A DNA stretch of 37,526 nt. Source: Paracoccaceae bacterium. Lineage in GTDB: Bacteria; Pseudomonadota; Alphaproteobacteria; Rhodobacterales; Rhodobacteraceae. The notes under the pieces were generated by a model. It had not been told where the DNA came from and made no database searches. It saw only the letters and a program-made list of their open reading frames with translations. Below are positions 1-8,764 of the stretch, piece by piece; position 1 is the first letter of the stretch; each line of letters starts with the position of its first letter. The position numbers and the translations under genes were made by a program. The stretch lies in the NCBI GenBank assembly GCA_007134865.1, contig SLJW01000114.1, positions 1 through 37,526 of the forward strand. Reading direction: 5' to 3'.

Positions 1-1329
1 GACGAACATGAAGACGAACAGGTAGAAGACCGCACCAACGTTGCCGTAGGCCCCCGCCATGCCCGAGATCTGCCCGGTCACACGCCGCTTGATCGAGGGG
101 ATGATGCCGAAGGTCGCGCCCTCTGCACCCTGCACGAAGAACGAGCACATGATGGTGATCGCGATGGCGATGATCAGCGGCCAGTTGCTGTCCAGCAGGC
201 CCATCAGCACGAAGCCCACGCCGATACCGAACATATAGGCCATCATAACGAAGCGGCGGTTGCCGAAGCGGTCAGATACCAACCCGCCCATGGGCCGCGC
301 GAACAGATTGACGAAGGCAAAGCTCGCCGCGATTAGTCCGGCTGCCACTGCTGTCAGCCCCCAGGTTTCCTGGAAGAACATCGGCAGCATCGACACCACG
401 GCCAGTTCCGCACCGAAATTGGCGAAATAGGTGATATTCAGCGCCGCGACCGAGGAGAACGGATACTTGTCGTCTTCCGGCACACCCTTTTTCAGGATCG
501 GCACATTGACCCGGATCGCCTGCCAGACCTGCCAGGCCACGACCACGACGATGGCGCCATAGCAGATGGCTGCCGTCATGGCGTCGATATAGCGCATCAA
601 CTGCACGCGATAGACGAGGATCGACAGGATACCGACCAGCGGCACCGTAAAGATGCACAAGAGCACCAGATCACGCCAGCTCGACACTTCCAGCGCCGAG
701 GCCTTGCGCGGCTTCTTGTGCGTGTCTGCCGTGGGGCCATCCGTAATGGCAAACCAGTAGAACACGCCGTAAGCAGCGATCACCAGACCCGAAGTCGCCA
801 TCGCCCACCGCCAACCATCCTCGCCGCCATACATGTGCAGCGCGATGGTGGGCAGCGTGATCGCAGCGGCGGCCGAGCCGAAATTCCCCCAGCCTGCGCC
901 GAAACCCTCGGCAAAGCCGATGGAACGCGGCGGGAACCACAGCGCGATCATGTGGATGGTGACAACAAAGCTTGCCCCGATCGACGACAGCACCAGGCGC
1001 GACATGAAGAGCACTTCGCGTGAATCACCAAAGGCAAACACCCAGGTCGGGATTGCCATCAGGATCATCAGCACCGAGAAGACCCGGCGCGGCCCGTAAC
1101 GGTCCAGCGCCATGCCGACAATGATACGGGCCGGGATGGTCAGGGCGACATTGGCGATGGCAAAGAGGCGGATATCGTCACGGGTCAGCCAGTCCACAGA
1201 GGCGAGCATGGAACTCGCCAGCGGGGCCATATTGAACCAGACATAGAAACTCATGAAAAAGGCAATCCATGTCAGATGGAGCGCCTTGATTTCGGCATTC
1301 TTGAAGCGGAATAGATCGCTGACTTTCAT
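1..1329 (-). CDS. narK: NarK-type nitrate/nitrite MFS transporter (3' end truncated by window start)
   Basis: Continuous minus-strand reading frame from ATG at 1329 (MKVSDLFRFKNAEIKALHLTWIAFFMSFYVWFNMAPL...). Typical NarK N-terminus plus later MFS motifs. Runs off position 1, so it is absent from the ORF track. Confidence 0.88.
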   Translation of the reverse strand, partial: MKVSDLFRFKNAEIKALHLTWIAFFMSFYVWFNMAPLASSMLASVDWLTRDDIRLFAIANVALTIPARIIVGMALDRYGPRRVFSVLMILMAIPTWVFAFGDSREVLFMSRLVLSSIGASFVVTIHMIALWFPPRSIGFAEGFGAGWGNFGSAAAAITLPTIALHMYGGEDGWRWAMATSGLVIAAYGVFYWFAITDGPTADTHKKPRKASALEVSSWRDLVLLCIFTVPLVGILSILVYRVQLMRYIDAMTAAICYGAIVVVVAWQVWQAIRVNVPILKKGVPEDDKYPFSSVAALNITYFANFGAELAVVSMLPMFFQETWGLTAVAAGLIAASFAFVNLFARPMGGLVSDRFGNRRFVMMAYMFGIGVGFVLMGLLDSNWPLIIAIAITIMCSFFVQGAEGATFGIIPSIKRRVTGQISGMAGAYGNVGAVFYLFVFMFV

Positions 1330-1347
1330 GTCAGACCTCGAATATCA

Positions 1348-1382
1348 GGTGTGGGTCGGGATCATTCGGTGTGGGTCGGGAT
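1348..1382. repeat. Short tandem duplication (15-bp identical core GGTGTGGGTCGGGAT, 20-bp period)
   Basis: GGTGTGGGTCGGGAT at 1348-1362 and 1368-1382, at the 3' end of the UspA gene. Confidence 0.9.
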
Positions 1383-1835
1383 GATCAGAAGCGGACAAGG
1401 TGCGCGGCGCGCGAGAAACGCGCTGGTCGAGCCGAAGGTCATGTGGTCGAACTCCTCGACCAGCGCATCCAGCCGCTTGGTGATAAAATTGAACGGCCCG
1501 GCATCGGGCTTGTGGCTGTGGCGCGCCATGACCAGCAGATCGGGCTGACGCTCGTCAATCGCGCGTAGGATCATCTTGCGCGCATCACCTTCGGCGATCA
1601 GGACTGCCGCCTCGAAACCATCCGCAGCCAGTCCGGCGGCCGCCTGTTCTGTGCCTGCCTTCTGATCGGCATATTGCGCGGAAAAGAGTTCATCCGCATC
1701 CGCGGTGGCGCTGCCGACTTCCTCGACCACTGAAATCAGTGTGATCTTCGGTTTAAGGGCTGCCAGCAGGTCACGCACGGCATCCAACGCGATCCTTGCA
1801 TTGCGGGAATTGTCATAGGCCAGCATCACATGCAT
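1362..1835 (-). CDS. Universal stress protein (UspA family)
   Basis: MHVMLAYDNSRNARIALDAV... and C-terminal DALVEEFDHMTFGSTSAFLARRAPCPLLIIPTHTE. AAGGAG ribosome-binding site 6-12 nt upstream of ATG 1835 favours this start over ATG 1862. Confidence 0.85.
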   Translation of the reverse strand: MHVMLAYDNSRNARIALDAVRDLLAALKPKITLISVVEEVGSATADADELFSAQYADQKAGTEQAAAGLAADGFEAAVLIAEGDARKMILRAIDERQPDLLVMARHSHKPDAGPFNFITKRLDALVEEFDHMTFGSTSAFLARRAPCPLLIIPTHTE

Positions 1836-1910
1836 CGCCGTCTCCTTGGAGTTCAGATGCACTCACGCATCCGTTCACAAGCAGACAGGCACAGCCGGAA
1901 TCGACAAAAC

Positions 1911-1924
1911 TTGATCGAGATCAA
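1911..1924. promoter_or_regulatory. Perfect FNR/DNR box TTGATCGAGATCAA
   Basis: Exact TTGAT-N4-ATCAA palindrome in the divergent uspA/regulator intergenic region. Confidence 0.85.
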
Positions 1925-2046
1925 TATTTACGAAGGCGTTTTCGAAATCGCACCTGATTTGAAAAACGCAAAATAAATTGATTGGAAACGTCTTATTGAG
2001 TAATGACTATTGTCGCCGCAATTCTTGATGTACTCGCATCTTGGAT

Positions 2047-2060
2047 TTGATTTATATCAA
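2047..2060. promoter_or_regulatory. Perfect FNR/DNR box TTGATTTATATCAA
   Basis: Exact TTGAT-N4-ATCAA palindrome ending 20 bp upstream of the preferred regulator start (GTG 2080). Confidence 0.85.
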
Positions 2061-2079
2061 TCGCTGGAGAGGCAACCGC

Positions 2080-2817
2080 GTGCGACCTGAAGAACTCCCT
2101 GAGATTCGCCACCTGCATCTCTTTCGCGACATGGGCCAGGCCAACTTTGAGTCACTGATGGCCAGTTCCTATGCACAGAATTTCCCGCAAGGGCTGGAGA
2201 TGATCCGTCAGGGTGACCCGGCAGATTTCCTGCATATCGTGCTCGAAGGGTCGGTCGAACTGTTCGCGCAATGGTCAAATCGGGAATGCACCATGGCCGT
2301 GGTCCGCCCGGTCGCAACCTTCATTCTAGCGGCCTGTATCCGCGATGCGCCCTATTTGATGTCCGCCCGCACATTGGAGCGCACGCGCATCATCCTTGTG
2401 CCCGCCTCGGATTTGCGCGCCATGTTTCGCCGTGACAGCGAATTTGCAGTCTCTGTCATCAATGAACTCGCCGCCAGCTACCGATCCGTCGTGCGTAACG
2501 CAAAGACCCTGAAACTGCGTAACTCCCGCGAACGGGTCGCCTCCTACCTGCTGCGACAGTCTTTGCTGGCCGGTGGTGCGGCGTCCTATATCCTGCCTGT
2601 CGAGAAACGTTTGCTGGCATCCTATCTCGGAATGACCCCGGAGAACCTGTCACGCACCTTACGAACCCTCGAAAGCGATGGCGTCAAGCTCGACGGGCCC
2701 CGCGTCATCATCACCAATCGCGAAAAACTCACTGCCCTCGCCCAGCCAGACCGCCTCATCGACGGACCAGATGACATCGCAGATGCAAGCGGATCCGCAC
2801 TGCCCAAGATATCCTAG
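2080..2817 (+). CDS. Crp/Fnr family transcriptional regulator, DNR-like (no Fe-S Cys cluster)
   Basis: Cyclic-nucleotide-binding-like domain (LHLFRDM...IRQGDPADFLHIVLEGSVELF) plus C-terminal HTH with FNR-type ENLSR recognition motif. GGAGAG ribosome-binding site before GTG 2080; the track's TTG 2041 start would place an FNR box inside the gene. Confidence 0.85.
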   Translation: MRPEELPEIRHLHLFRDMGQANFESLMASSYAQNFPQGLEMIRQGDPADFLHIVLEGSVELFAQWSNRECTMAVVRPVATFILAACIRDAPYLMSARTLERTRIILVPASDLRAMFRRDSEFAVSVINELAASYRSVVRNAKTLKLRNSRERVASYLLRQSLLAGGAASYILPVEKRLLASYLGMTPENLSRTLRTLESDGVKLDGPRVIITNREKLTALAQPDRLIDGPDDIADASGSALPKIS

Positions 2818-3010
2818 CGCGCTTTGCCGAAAGAAGGCCTGCTGACGCCTTTGCTACTCCAGATCTTGATTGCCCGGATGCGCGTGGCATGAACCGCGCT
2901 GTGTTTGCCGGAGGCTGATTAGGTTTGTCCGGGCCGCGGCCGGGCGTTCTTCGGGGTGCTTCCTGCGCTTGGTCTCGCCATCGAATTGCCAGCATCATGC
3001 AGCGCAGGAC

Positions 3011-3027
3011 GCGTCGACTCGCGTCAG
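3011..3027 (-). promoter_or_regulatory. Candidate operator CTGACGCGAGTCGACGC (read on minus strand)
   Basis: Two TGACGC-like half sites 10 bp apart, upstream of the CocE gene; matches two other sites in this module (see findings). Confidence 0.45.
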
Positions 3028-3109
3028 CCTCCGGCCGATGGCGCAATTGTGCCTTGCATCTGGCCATGTCGGTATATTCCAGAAATGCCTGCGCTGAGGG
3101 AGCCGCCAT

Positions 3110-5131
3110 ATGAGGGATCGCGTCCACCCGCCCGAGATCTCTGATCGCGATGTGTATGAGGTCCGCGACCCAGAATGGATCGAGATGCGTGACGGTACCC
3201 GTCTTGCCGCGCGCATCTGGCTGCCGCAGGATGCAATGGCACAGCCGGTGCCGGCGATCCTCGAATACCTGCCCTATCGCCGACGCGATGGCACGTTGGC
3301 GCGCGACGAACTGCATCATGCCTGGTTCGCGCGCAATGGCTATGCCGGGGTGCGCGTGGACATCCGGGGCAATGGCGACTCCGAAGGCGTCATGGAGGAC
3401 GAATACTCCGAGGAGGAGCTCGACGACGGCGTCCAGATCATTGAATGGTTGGCGCAACAACCTTGGTGCTCGGGTGCGGTCGGAATGATCGGTATCTCCT
3501 GGGGTGGGTTCAACGGGCTGCAGCTTGCCGCCCGGGCGCCCGAAGCGCTCAAGGCCGCAGTGACGATCTGCTATACCGACGACCGCTACGCTGACGATAT
3601 CCACTACATGGGCGGCTGCCTGCTGACCGAGAATATCGGCTGGTCGTCGCAGATGCTGGCCTATTCCTCGCGCCCGCCCGACCCCGATGTGGTGGGCGAG
3701 CGCTGGCGCGAGATGTGGCGCGCGCGGCTTGAACGGCAGCCGCTGCTGCTAGAGACCTGGCTGCGTCATCAGCGACGCGACGCTTATTGGCGGCGCGGAT
3801 CGGTGTGCGAGGACTGGGGCTCTGTCCGTGCGGCGGTCCTGGCGGTCGGTGGCTGGGCCGATGCCTATTCCAACGCGGTGCCGCGCACGCTGGCGGGCAG
3901 CCCGGCCCCGGTGAAGGGGATCGTCGGCCCCTGGGCGCACAAGTATCCCAACGTCGCATACCCCGAGCCCCGCATCGGCTTTCTGGCGGAGTGTCGGCAG
4001 TGGTTCGACCACTGGCTCAAAGGCACCGAAAACGGTGCCGAGGCGCTGCCCGCCTATCGTGCTTTCGTGATGGATTCGATACCGCCCGCACGCCGCATCG
4101 ACCACCGTCCGGGCCGCTGGGTGGCAGAGCCAGAGTGGCCATCGCCACGGATCGAGCACTGGAACCTGGCGCTTTCGGACGACACGCTCGGTGCGCAGGC
4201 TGGCAGGGCACCCATATCAGTTGGCGGACCGCAGACGCTGGGCGCGGCCGCTCAGCGGTTCTGCCCCGGGCTGCGTGATCTTTACGAGATGGCGGCGGAT
4301 CAGACCCCTGACGACGCTGCGGCCACGAGCTTCGACACCGCGCCGCTGGAGGGGGACGTAGACATCCTGGGCGCGGCCGAACTGCGCCTTCGGGTGACGC
4401 CAGACGCGCCCACCGGTTTCGTCGTTGCGCGGCTATGCGACCTGCGCCCGGACGGCACCAGCGCCTTCATAACCATGGGTGTGCTGAACCTCACCCATCG
4501 CAACGGGCATGACAGGGTGGAGCGGATGACCCCCGGCGTGCCAGTCGACGTGACCGTGGCCCTCAACGACATTGCCTATCGGCTGCCCGCGGGGCATCGG
4601 CTGCGGTTGTCACTGTCCACGAGTTATTGGCCGATTCTGTGGCCCGCAGCGGCACCGCTGAGCCTGCAGATTGACCCTGCGGCAAGCATGCTCGGCGTGC
4701 CGCTGCGCCCGGCGCTGGACGAGCCCGAACCGCAATTCGGCCCGCCCGAGGATCAGCGCGAGGGGGCGTCCGAAACCCTGCAGCCTGAGAGCTCGGAGCG
4801 CTGCGAGGACGTTCTGGCCGACGGCACGCGCCGGCTGCGCATCGTCACCGATGGGGGGCGCGAGCGGTACCGGTCCACCGGAGTGGAATCGGGCCGGCGT
4901 ATCGAGGAGACCTGGGACATCCACCCTGACGATCCGCTCACCGCGCGCATGGAGACGCGCTGGAGCTACGAGATTGGTCGCGGCGACTGGCAAACGCGCA
5001 CCGATTCGCGCACCGAGGTGACCTGTGATGCGACGCATTTTCACATTCGTGCGGAGCTGCGCAGCTATGAGGGTGGACGCCCCTTCGTGAACCGCGAATG
5101 GCACCTGAAGATCCCGCGCGACGGTGTTTAA
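3110..5131 (+). CDS. CocE/NonD family hydrolase (peptidase S15 / X-Pro dipeptidyl-peptidase-like)
   Basis: RDGTRLAARIWLP, RVDIRGNGDSEG, nucleophile elbow GISWGG, VGGWADAYSN, GPWAHKYPN; C-terminal jelly-roll region. Confidence 0.88.
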   Translation: MRDRVHPPEISDRDVYEVRDPEWIEMRDGTRLAARIWLPQDAMAQPVPAILEYLPYRRRDGTLARDELHHAWFARNGYAGVRVDIRGNGDSEGVMEDEYSEEELDDGVQIIEWLAQQPWCSGAVGMIGISWGGFNGLQLAARAPEALKAAVTICYTDDRYADDIHYMGGCLLTENIGWSSQMLAYSSRPPDPDVVGERWREMWRARLERQPLLLETWLRHQRRDAYWRRGSVCEDWGSVRAAVLAVGGWADAYSNAVPRTLAGSPAPVKGIVGPWAHKYPNVAYPEPRIGFLAECRQWFDHWLKGTENGAEALPAYRAFVMDSIPPARRIDHRPGRWVAEPEWPSPRIEHWNLALSDDTLGAQAGRAPISVGGPQTLGAAAQRFCPGLRDLYEMAADQTPDDAAATSFDTAPLEGDVDILGAAELRLRVTPDAPTGFVVARLCDLRPDGTSAFITMGVLNLTHRNGHDRVERMTPGVPVDVTVALNDIAYRLPAGHRLRLSLSTSYWPILWPAAAPLSLQIDPAASMLGVPLRPALDEPEPQFGPPEDQREGASETLQPESSERCEDVLADGTRRLRIVTDGGRERYRSTGVESGRRIEETWDIHPDDPLTARMETRWSYEIGRGDWQTRTDSRTEVTCDATHFHIRAELRSYEGGRPFVNREWHLKIPRDGV

Positions 5132-5149
5132 GCGCAGTGCGCCGCCTGC

Positions 5150-5166
5150 CTGACGCAACCTGACGC
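5150..5166 (+). promoter_or_regulatory. Candidate operator CTGACGCAACCTGACGC
   Basis: Perfect TGACGC-N4-TGACGC direct repeat in the promoter region of the XRE regulator. Confidence 0.5.
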
Positions 5167-5212
5167 GGTATTGTCTTGCGCTTTCGCGCCGCTGCGTTAG
5201 GCTGCGCGCGTC

Positions 5213-6040
5213 ATGGATCAGCCCAACCTCGCCCGCAACCTTCGCCTGCTTTGCAGCTATGCGCCGTCGATCTCGGCGGTATGTCGCAGCGTCGGCATCA
5301 ACCGGCAACAGTTCACCAAGTATCTCAACGGTGCCTCGCGCCCCTCGGCGCGGAACATGCGCCGGATCTGTGATCATTTCGGTGTCGAGGAGGATGAACT
5401 TCTCGCACCGCATGGACGCTTCGCCGAGATGATCTCGCTGCGTCCGCGCGCGCGTCACCTGATCCGGGCGCTTGGCCCGGCGGCCACGCATATCGACGCG
5501 ATGTTTACCCGCTCGGCCGAAAACCTGAAACCGTACTGTGGCTATTATTTCTATTACTACTACACCCCCTCACGCCCCGGAATGATCCGCCGGTCGCTAC
5601 TGCGCATCAACGAATACAAGGGCGTTTACTACACGCGGCTGACCGAACGCATCCAGCCTTCGGAGAGCCCGCTCGGTCGCTCGCATGTCGTGCGTTATGT
5701 GGGAGTTGCGGTGCTGCTGGGGGGGCGGATCTTCATTATCGACCACAATGCACGCGACCGGCGTTCGGTCTCGCAGACAGTGCTCTTCACCACGCAGTCG
5801 GGCGAGGTGGAGTTCCTCACCGGCATGACACTGGGCGTGCAGGGGCGCACCGCGCGCGCGCCCTTCGCGGCGCGGGTGTTCCTGGAATTTCTGGGCCGAC
5901 AGACCGATCTGCACGCCGCCGTCCGCCGCACTGGCATCTTCGACGCCGACGGCGCCGACCTGCCACGCCATATAGCACGAATGCTCGCCTCAAGCGGCAG
6001 CGAGCCGCAGATGCTCACGGCGCTGGAACTACCTATCTGA
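5213..6040 (+). CDS. XRE-family helix-turn-helix transcriptional regulator
   Basis: N-terminal HTH: LARNLRLLCSYAPSISAVCRSVGINRQQFTKYLNGASRPSARNMRRICDHFGVEEDELL; large C-terminal putative sensing domain. Confidence 0.82.
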   Translation: MDQPNLARNLRLLCSYAPSISAVCRSVGINRQQFTKYLNGASRPSARNMRRICDHFGVEEDELLAPHGRFAEMISLRPRARHLIRALGPAATHIDAMFTRSAENLKPYCGYYFYYYYTPSRPGMIRRSLLRINEYKGVYYTRLTERIQPSESPLGRSHVVRYVGVAVLLGGRIFIIDHNARDRRSVSQTVLFTTQSGEVEFLTGMTLGVQGRTARAPFAARVFLEFLGRQTDLHAAVRRTGIFDADGADLPRHIARMLASSGSEPQMLTALELPI

Positions 6041-6053
6041 CGCGATGTGACGC
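6037..6053 (+). promoter_or_regulatory. Candidate operator CTGACGCGATGTGACGC
   Basis: Perfect TGACGC-N4-TGACGC direct repeat overlapping the XRE gene stop codon, upstream of the ABC operon. Confidence 0.5.
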
Positions 6054-6164
6054 ACCCTTAGCGCAAACTGCCTGCGCGTTTGGACCTGCTGCGCAATTGT
6101 CTGACGACGGCATGGCCCGCACGCTTTCGCGAAAGAAAAATACCACATGACCGGGAGACTGAAG

Positions 6165-7745
6165 ATGCCCAAGACCGAAATGCACCGCGCCTTTCCCGTG
6201 CTGAACCGCCGCCAGTTGCTGGCTGGGGCCGCCGGGGTTTCTGCCGCCGCCATGCTGCCCGTGAAGGCCTGGGCGCAGGAAGGACGACTCAATATCCGCG
6301 TTTACACCGAGCCGGATGATTTCGACCCCGTCGATGCCTCGGGCTTCGGCGAGGCACTGCTCTACGGCGCAATCTACCGCAACCTGATCCAGTACGAATC
6401 CGGCGACGACTGGAGCTATCGCCTCGATCTGGCGGAGTCCATCGAGCAGACCAGCGACACCACCATCGAGTTCACCCTGAAGGAAGGGCAGATGTGGTCC
6501 GACGGCTATGGCGAGATCACCGCCGAGGATGTGGCCTTCACCTTCGAGCGCATCCTCGACCCGGAAATGAATTCGCGCATACTGCCCGATGTTGGCACGC
6601 TCAGCCGCGTCGAGGTGACGGGGCGTTATTCGGGGGTGTTCCACTTCGACGAGGCATTCGCGCCGTTCTGGTGGATCGCGCTGCCCTATCTGGCGGGGAC
6701 GATCGTGTGCAAGGCGGCGATCGAGGACGCCGGCGGGCGCATCACCACCGAAGTGCCGCCCACCGTTTCCGGTCCCTACCGCGTGCGCGAGTTGCGCCCC
6801 GGCGAGCGCTGGGTACTGGAGCGGAACGAAGACTACACCGGCGATATCCCGGCCGAGTACGAGCGTCTGGACATTGTCTATATCGGCGACGAGGCCGCCG
6901 CCGAGATCGCGCTGGAAGCGGGCGATCTGGACTTCACCGAAGTCAGCCCGGGATCAGTCGCGCGGCTGCAAAGCAACCCGCCCGCGGGCACCGCGATGTC
7001 GATGCACCCCTCGCTGTTCTATGTCTGGGTCGGCATGAACATGGAACACCCCAAGTTCCAGGACATCCGGGTGCGACAGGCGCTGCAATACGCGATCAAT
7101 GTCAATGCGATCATCGAGGCTGCGTGGTATGGCGTTGCCGAGCCCTCGACCGGGATTATCGCGCCAGGGCTGATCGGCAACCGTCCCGAATCGCTCATCC
7201 CGCCGCAGGGCGACCCGCAACGCGCGCGCGCTCTGCTGGAAGAGGCCGGTGTCGAGAACCTTGAGGTCACGCTCAACGTGCTTAACGACGTGACCTTCAC
7301 CACTGCCGCGCAGGTGATGCAGGCGACCATGGCGCAGGCGGGCATCCAGCTGAACATCGAGGTGCATGAATCGGGCTCGTTCTGGACGCTTGGCGTGGAG
7401 GCCGATGGCGACCGCTGGCGGGATCTGGAAATGATCATGAACCGCTTCTCGATGCTGCCCGACCCGTCCTACGCGACCGCCTGGTTCGTTACCGAACAGA
7501 TCGGTGACTGGAACTGGGAGCGTTTCTCGAATGAGGAGTTCGACCGCCTGCACCGCGAGGCAGGCACCGAGACTGACGACGCGCGCCGCGACGAGATGTA
7601 TCGCCGCGCTCAGGACATCATGGAGGAATCGGGCGCCTATCGGTTCATCACCCATGGCGTGACGCCGAACCTGTTTTACGACAACACGGTGCCGGGGACA
7701 CGCCCGGACGGGCTGCCGCTGGCGCAATACTTCCGCCGCGCCTGA
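6165..7745 (+). CDS. Peptide/nickel-type ABC transporter substrate-binding protein (family 5), Tat-type signal peptide
   Basis: NRRQLLAGAAGVSAAAMLPVKAWA signal; extracellular solute-binding protein family 5 pattern (YRNLIQYESGDDWSYRLDLAESIEQTSDTTIEFTLKEGQMWSDG...). Start at 6147 also possible. Confidence 0.88.
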   Translation: MPKTEMHRAFPVLNRRQLLAGAAGVSAAAMLPVKAWAQEGRLNIRVYTEPDDFDPVDASGFGEALLYGAIYRNLIQYESGDDWSYRLDLAESIEQTSDTTIEFTLKEGQMWSDGYGEITAEDVAFTFERILDPEMNSRILPDVGTLSRVEVTGRYSGVFHFDEAFAPFWWIALPYLAGTIVCKAAIEDAGGRITTEVPPTVSGPYRVRELRPGERWVLERNEDYTGDIPAEYERLDIVYIGDEAAAEIALEAGDLDFTEVSPGSVARLQSNPPAGTAMSMHPSLFYVWVGMNMEHPKFQDIRVRQALQYAINVNAIIEAAWYGVAEPSTGIIAPGLIGNRPESLIPPQGDPQRARALLEEAGVENLEVTLNVLNDVTFTTAAQVMQATMAQAGIQLNIEVHESGSFWTLGVEADGDRWRDLEMIMNRFSMLPDPSYATAWFVTEQIGDWNWERFSNEEFDRLHREAGTETDDARRDEMYRRAQDIMEESGAYRFITHGVTPNLFYDNTVPGTRPDGLPLAQYFRRA

Positions 7746-7768
7746 GGGTGCGCGGCAGGCGGTCTTAA

Positions 7769-7801
7769 TCGGCGCGGGCGCACGATAAGCGTCCGCGCCG
7801 A
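7769..7801. other. Intercistronic hairpin (13-bp stem, 7-nt loop) between SBP and permease genes
   Basis: TCGGCGCGGGCGC-ACGATAA-GCGTCCGCGCCGA; 12 Watson-Crick pairs plus one G.U. No U-tract follows. Confidence 0.8.
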
Positions 7802-7819
7802 ATTAGCCGGGGACACGGG

Positions 7820-8764
7820 ATGATCCAGTACACCATTCAACGCGTCGCGCTGGCGCTGGGCATCGTCTTCGTGGCGATCTCGGCCCTTTACGGCGTGATG
7901 ATCGCGCTGCCGGGGGATCCGACATCGGTGCTGCTGGGGCCGCGCGCCACGCCCGAGATGCGCGCGCTTTTCCGCGAGCAGATGGGCCTCGATGATCCGC
8001 TGGTGATGCAGATCCTGAACTTCTGGGGGCGTGTGCTGAGCGGCGATCTGGGCACGGATTTCTTCCGCAACCGCCCCGTGGCGACGGCGGTGATGAGCGC
8101 GCTGCCGCATACGGTCGCATTGGTTTTCGGGGCGATCTTCTGGTCGGCCACGCTCGGGATCCTGCTGGGCGCGTTCTCGGCGGATCGGCGCAACAGCCTG
8201 CTCGACCGCGTCACCGGTGTGATCTCGGTGGCCTTCATCGCCGCGCCGTCCTTCGTGGTGGCCCTCTATAGTCTGCTGCTGTTCGCAGTCACGCTGCGCT
8301 GGTTCCCCTCCATCGGCGCGGGCGAGCCGGGCGACCTGCTCAGCCGCATCCAGCATCTGGTGCTGCCATCGCTCGCGATCGGGCTGGCCTGGGTGGGCTA
8401 TGTGGCGCGGATCGTGCGCGCCTCGATGCTCGAGGCGATGGGCGAAAGCTACATCCGCACCGCGCGCGCCTTCGGCCTGCCGCGCCGGCGGGTGGTCTAC
8501 AACTATGCGCTGCGTGTGGCGATCCTGCCGGCGGTGCAGGTGCTGGGTGTGGGCATCGGGGGGATGCTGTCCAGCGCTGTCTTCGCCGAGATCGTCTTCT
8601 CCCGCCCTGGGATCGGCACGCTGATCTACACTTCCGTGTCGGACCGCAACTACCCGGTGGTGATGGGTGCGATGCTGGTGGCCATCGGCTTCTTCGTCAC
8701 CTGCGCGTTGATCGCCGACCTGATCAACGCCGCCCTCGACCCGCGCCACAGGAAGACGCAATGA
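7820..8764 (+). CDS. ABC transporter permease (DppB-like)
   Basis: MIQYTIQRVALALGIVFVAISALYGVMIALPGDPT...; EAA-loop region MLEAMGESYIRTARAFGLPRRRV. Confidence 0.9.
   Translation: MIQYTIQRVALALGIVFVAISALYGVMIALPGDPTSVLLGPRATPEMRALFREQMGLDDPLVMQILNFWGRVLSGDLGTDFFRNRPVATAVMSALPHTVALVFGAIFWSATLGILLGAFSADRRNSLLDRVTGVISVAFIAAPSFVVALYSLLLFAVTLRWFPSIGAGEPGDLLSRIQHLVLPSLAIGLAWVGYVARIVRASMLEAMGESYIRTARAFGLPRRRVVYNYALRVAILPAVQVLGVGIGGMLSSAVFAEIVFSRPGIGTLIYTSVSDRNYPVVMGAMLVAIGFFVTCALIADLINAALDPRHRKTQ

Noticed and set aside
2838-2856. Possible terminator AAGGC...GCCTT after the Crp/Fnr gene, also containing a TGACGC
   Set aside because: Stem only about 5 bp with a weak T-tract, and the single TGACGC has no partner at 10-bp spacing.
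2756-3604. 282-aa minus-strand ORF
   Set aside because: Antisense to the CocE gene start and the regulator end; composition is a GC-rich shadow frame with no family features.
5539-5566. Tyrosine-rich run (CGYYFYYYYTP) in the XRE regulator, considered as a low-complexity repeat
   Set aside because: Codons vary and the region reads as part of a folded sensor domain; no evidence of a DNA repeat.
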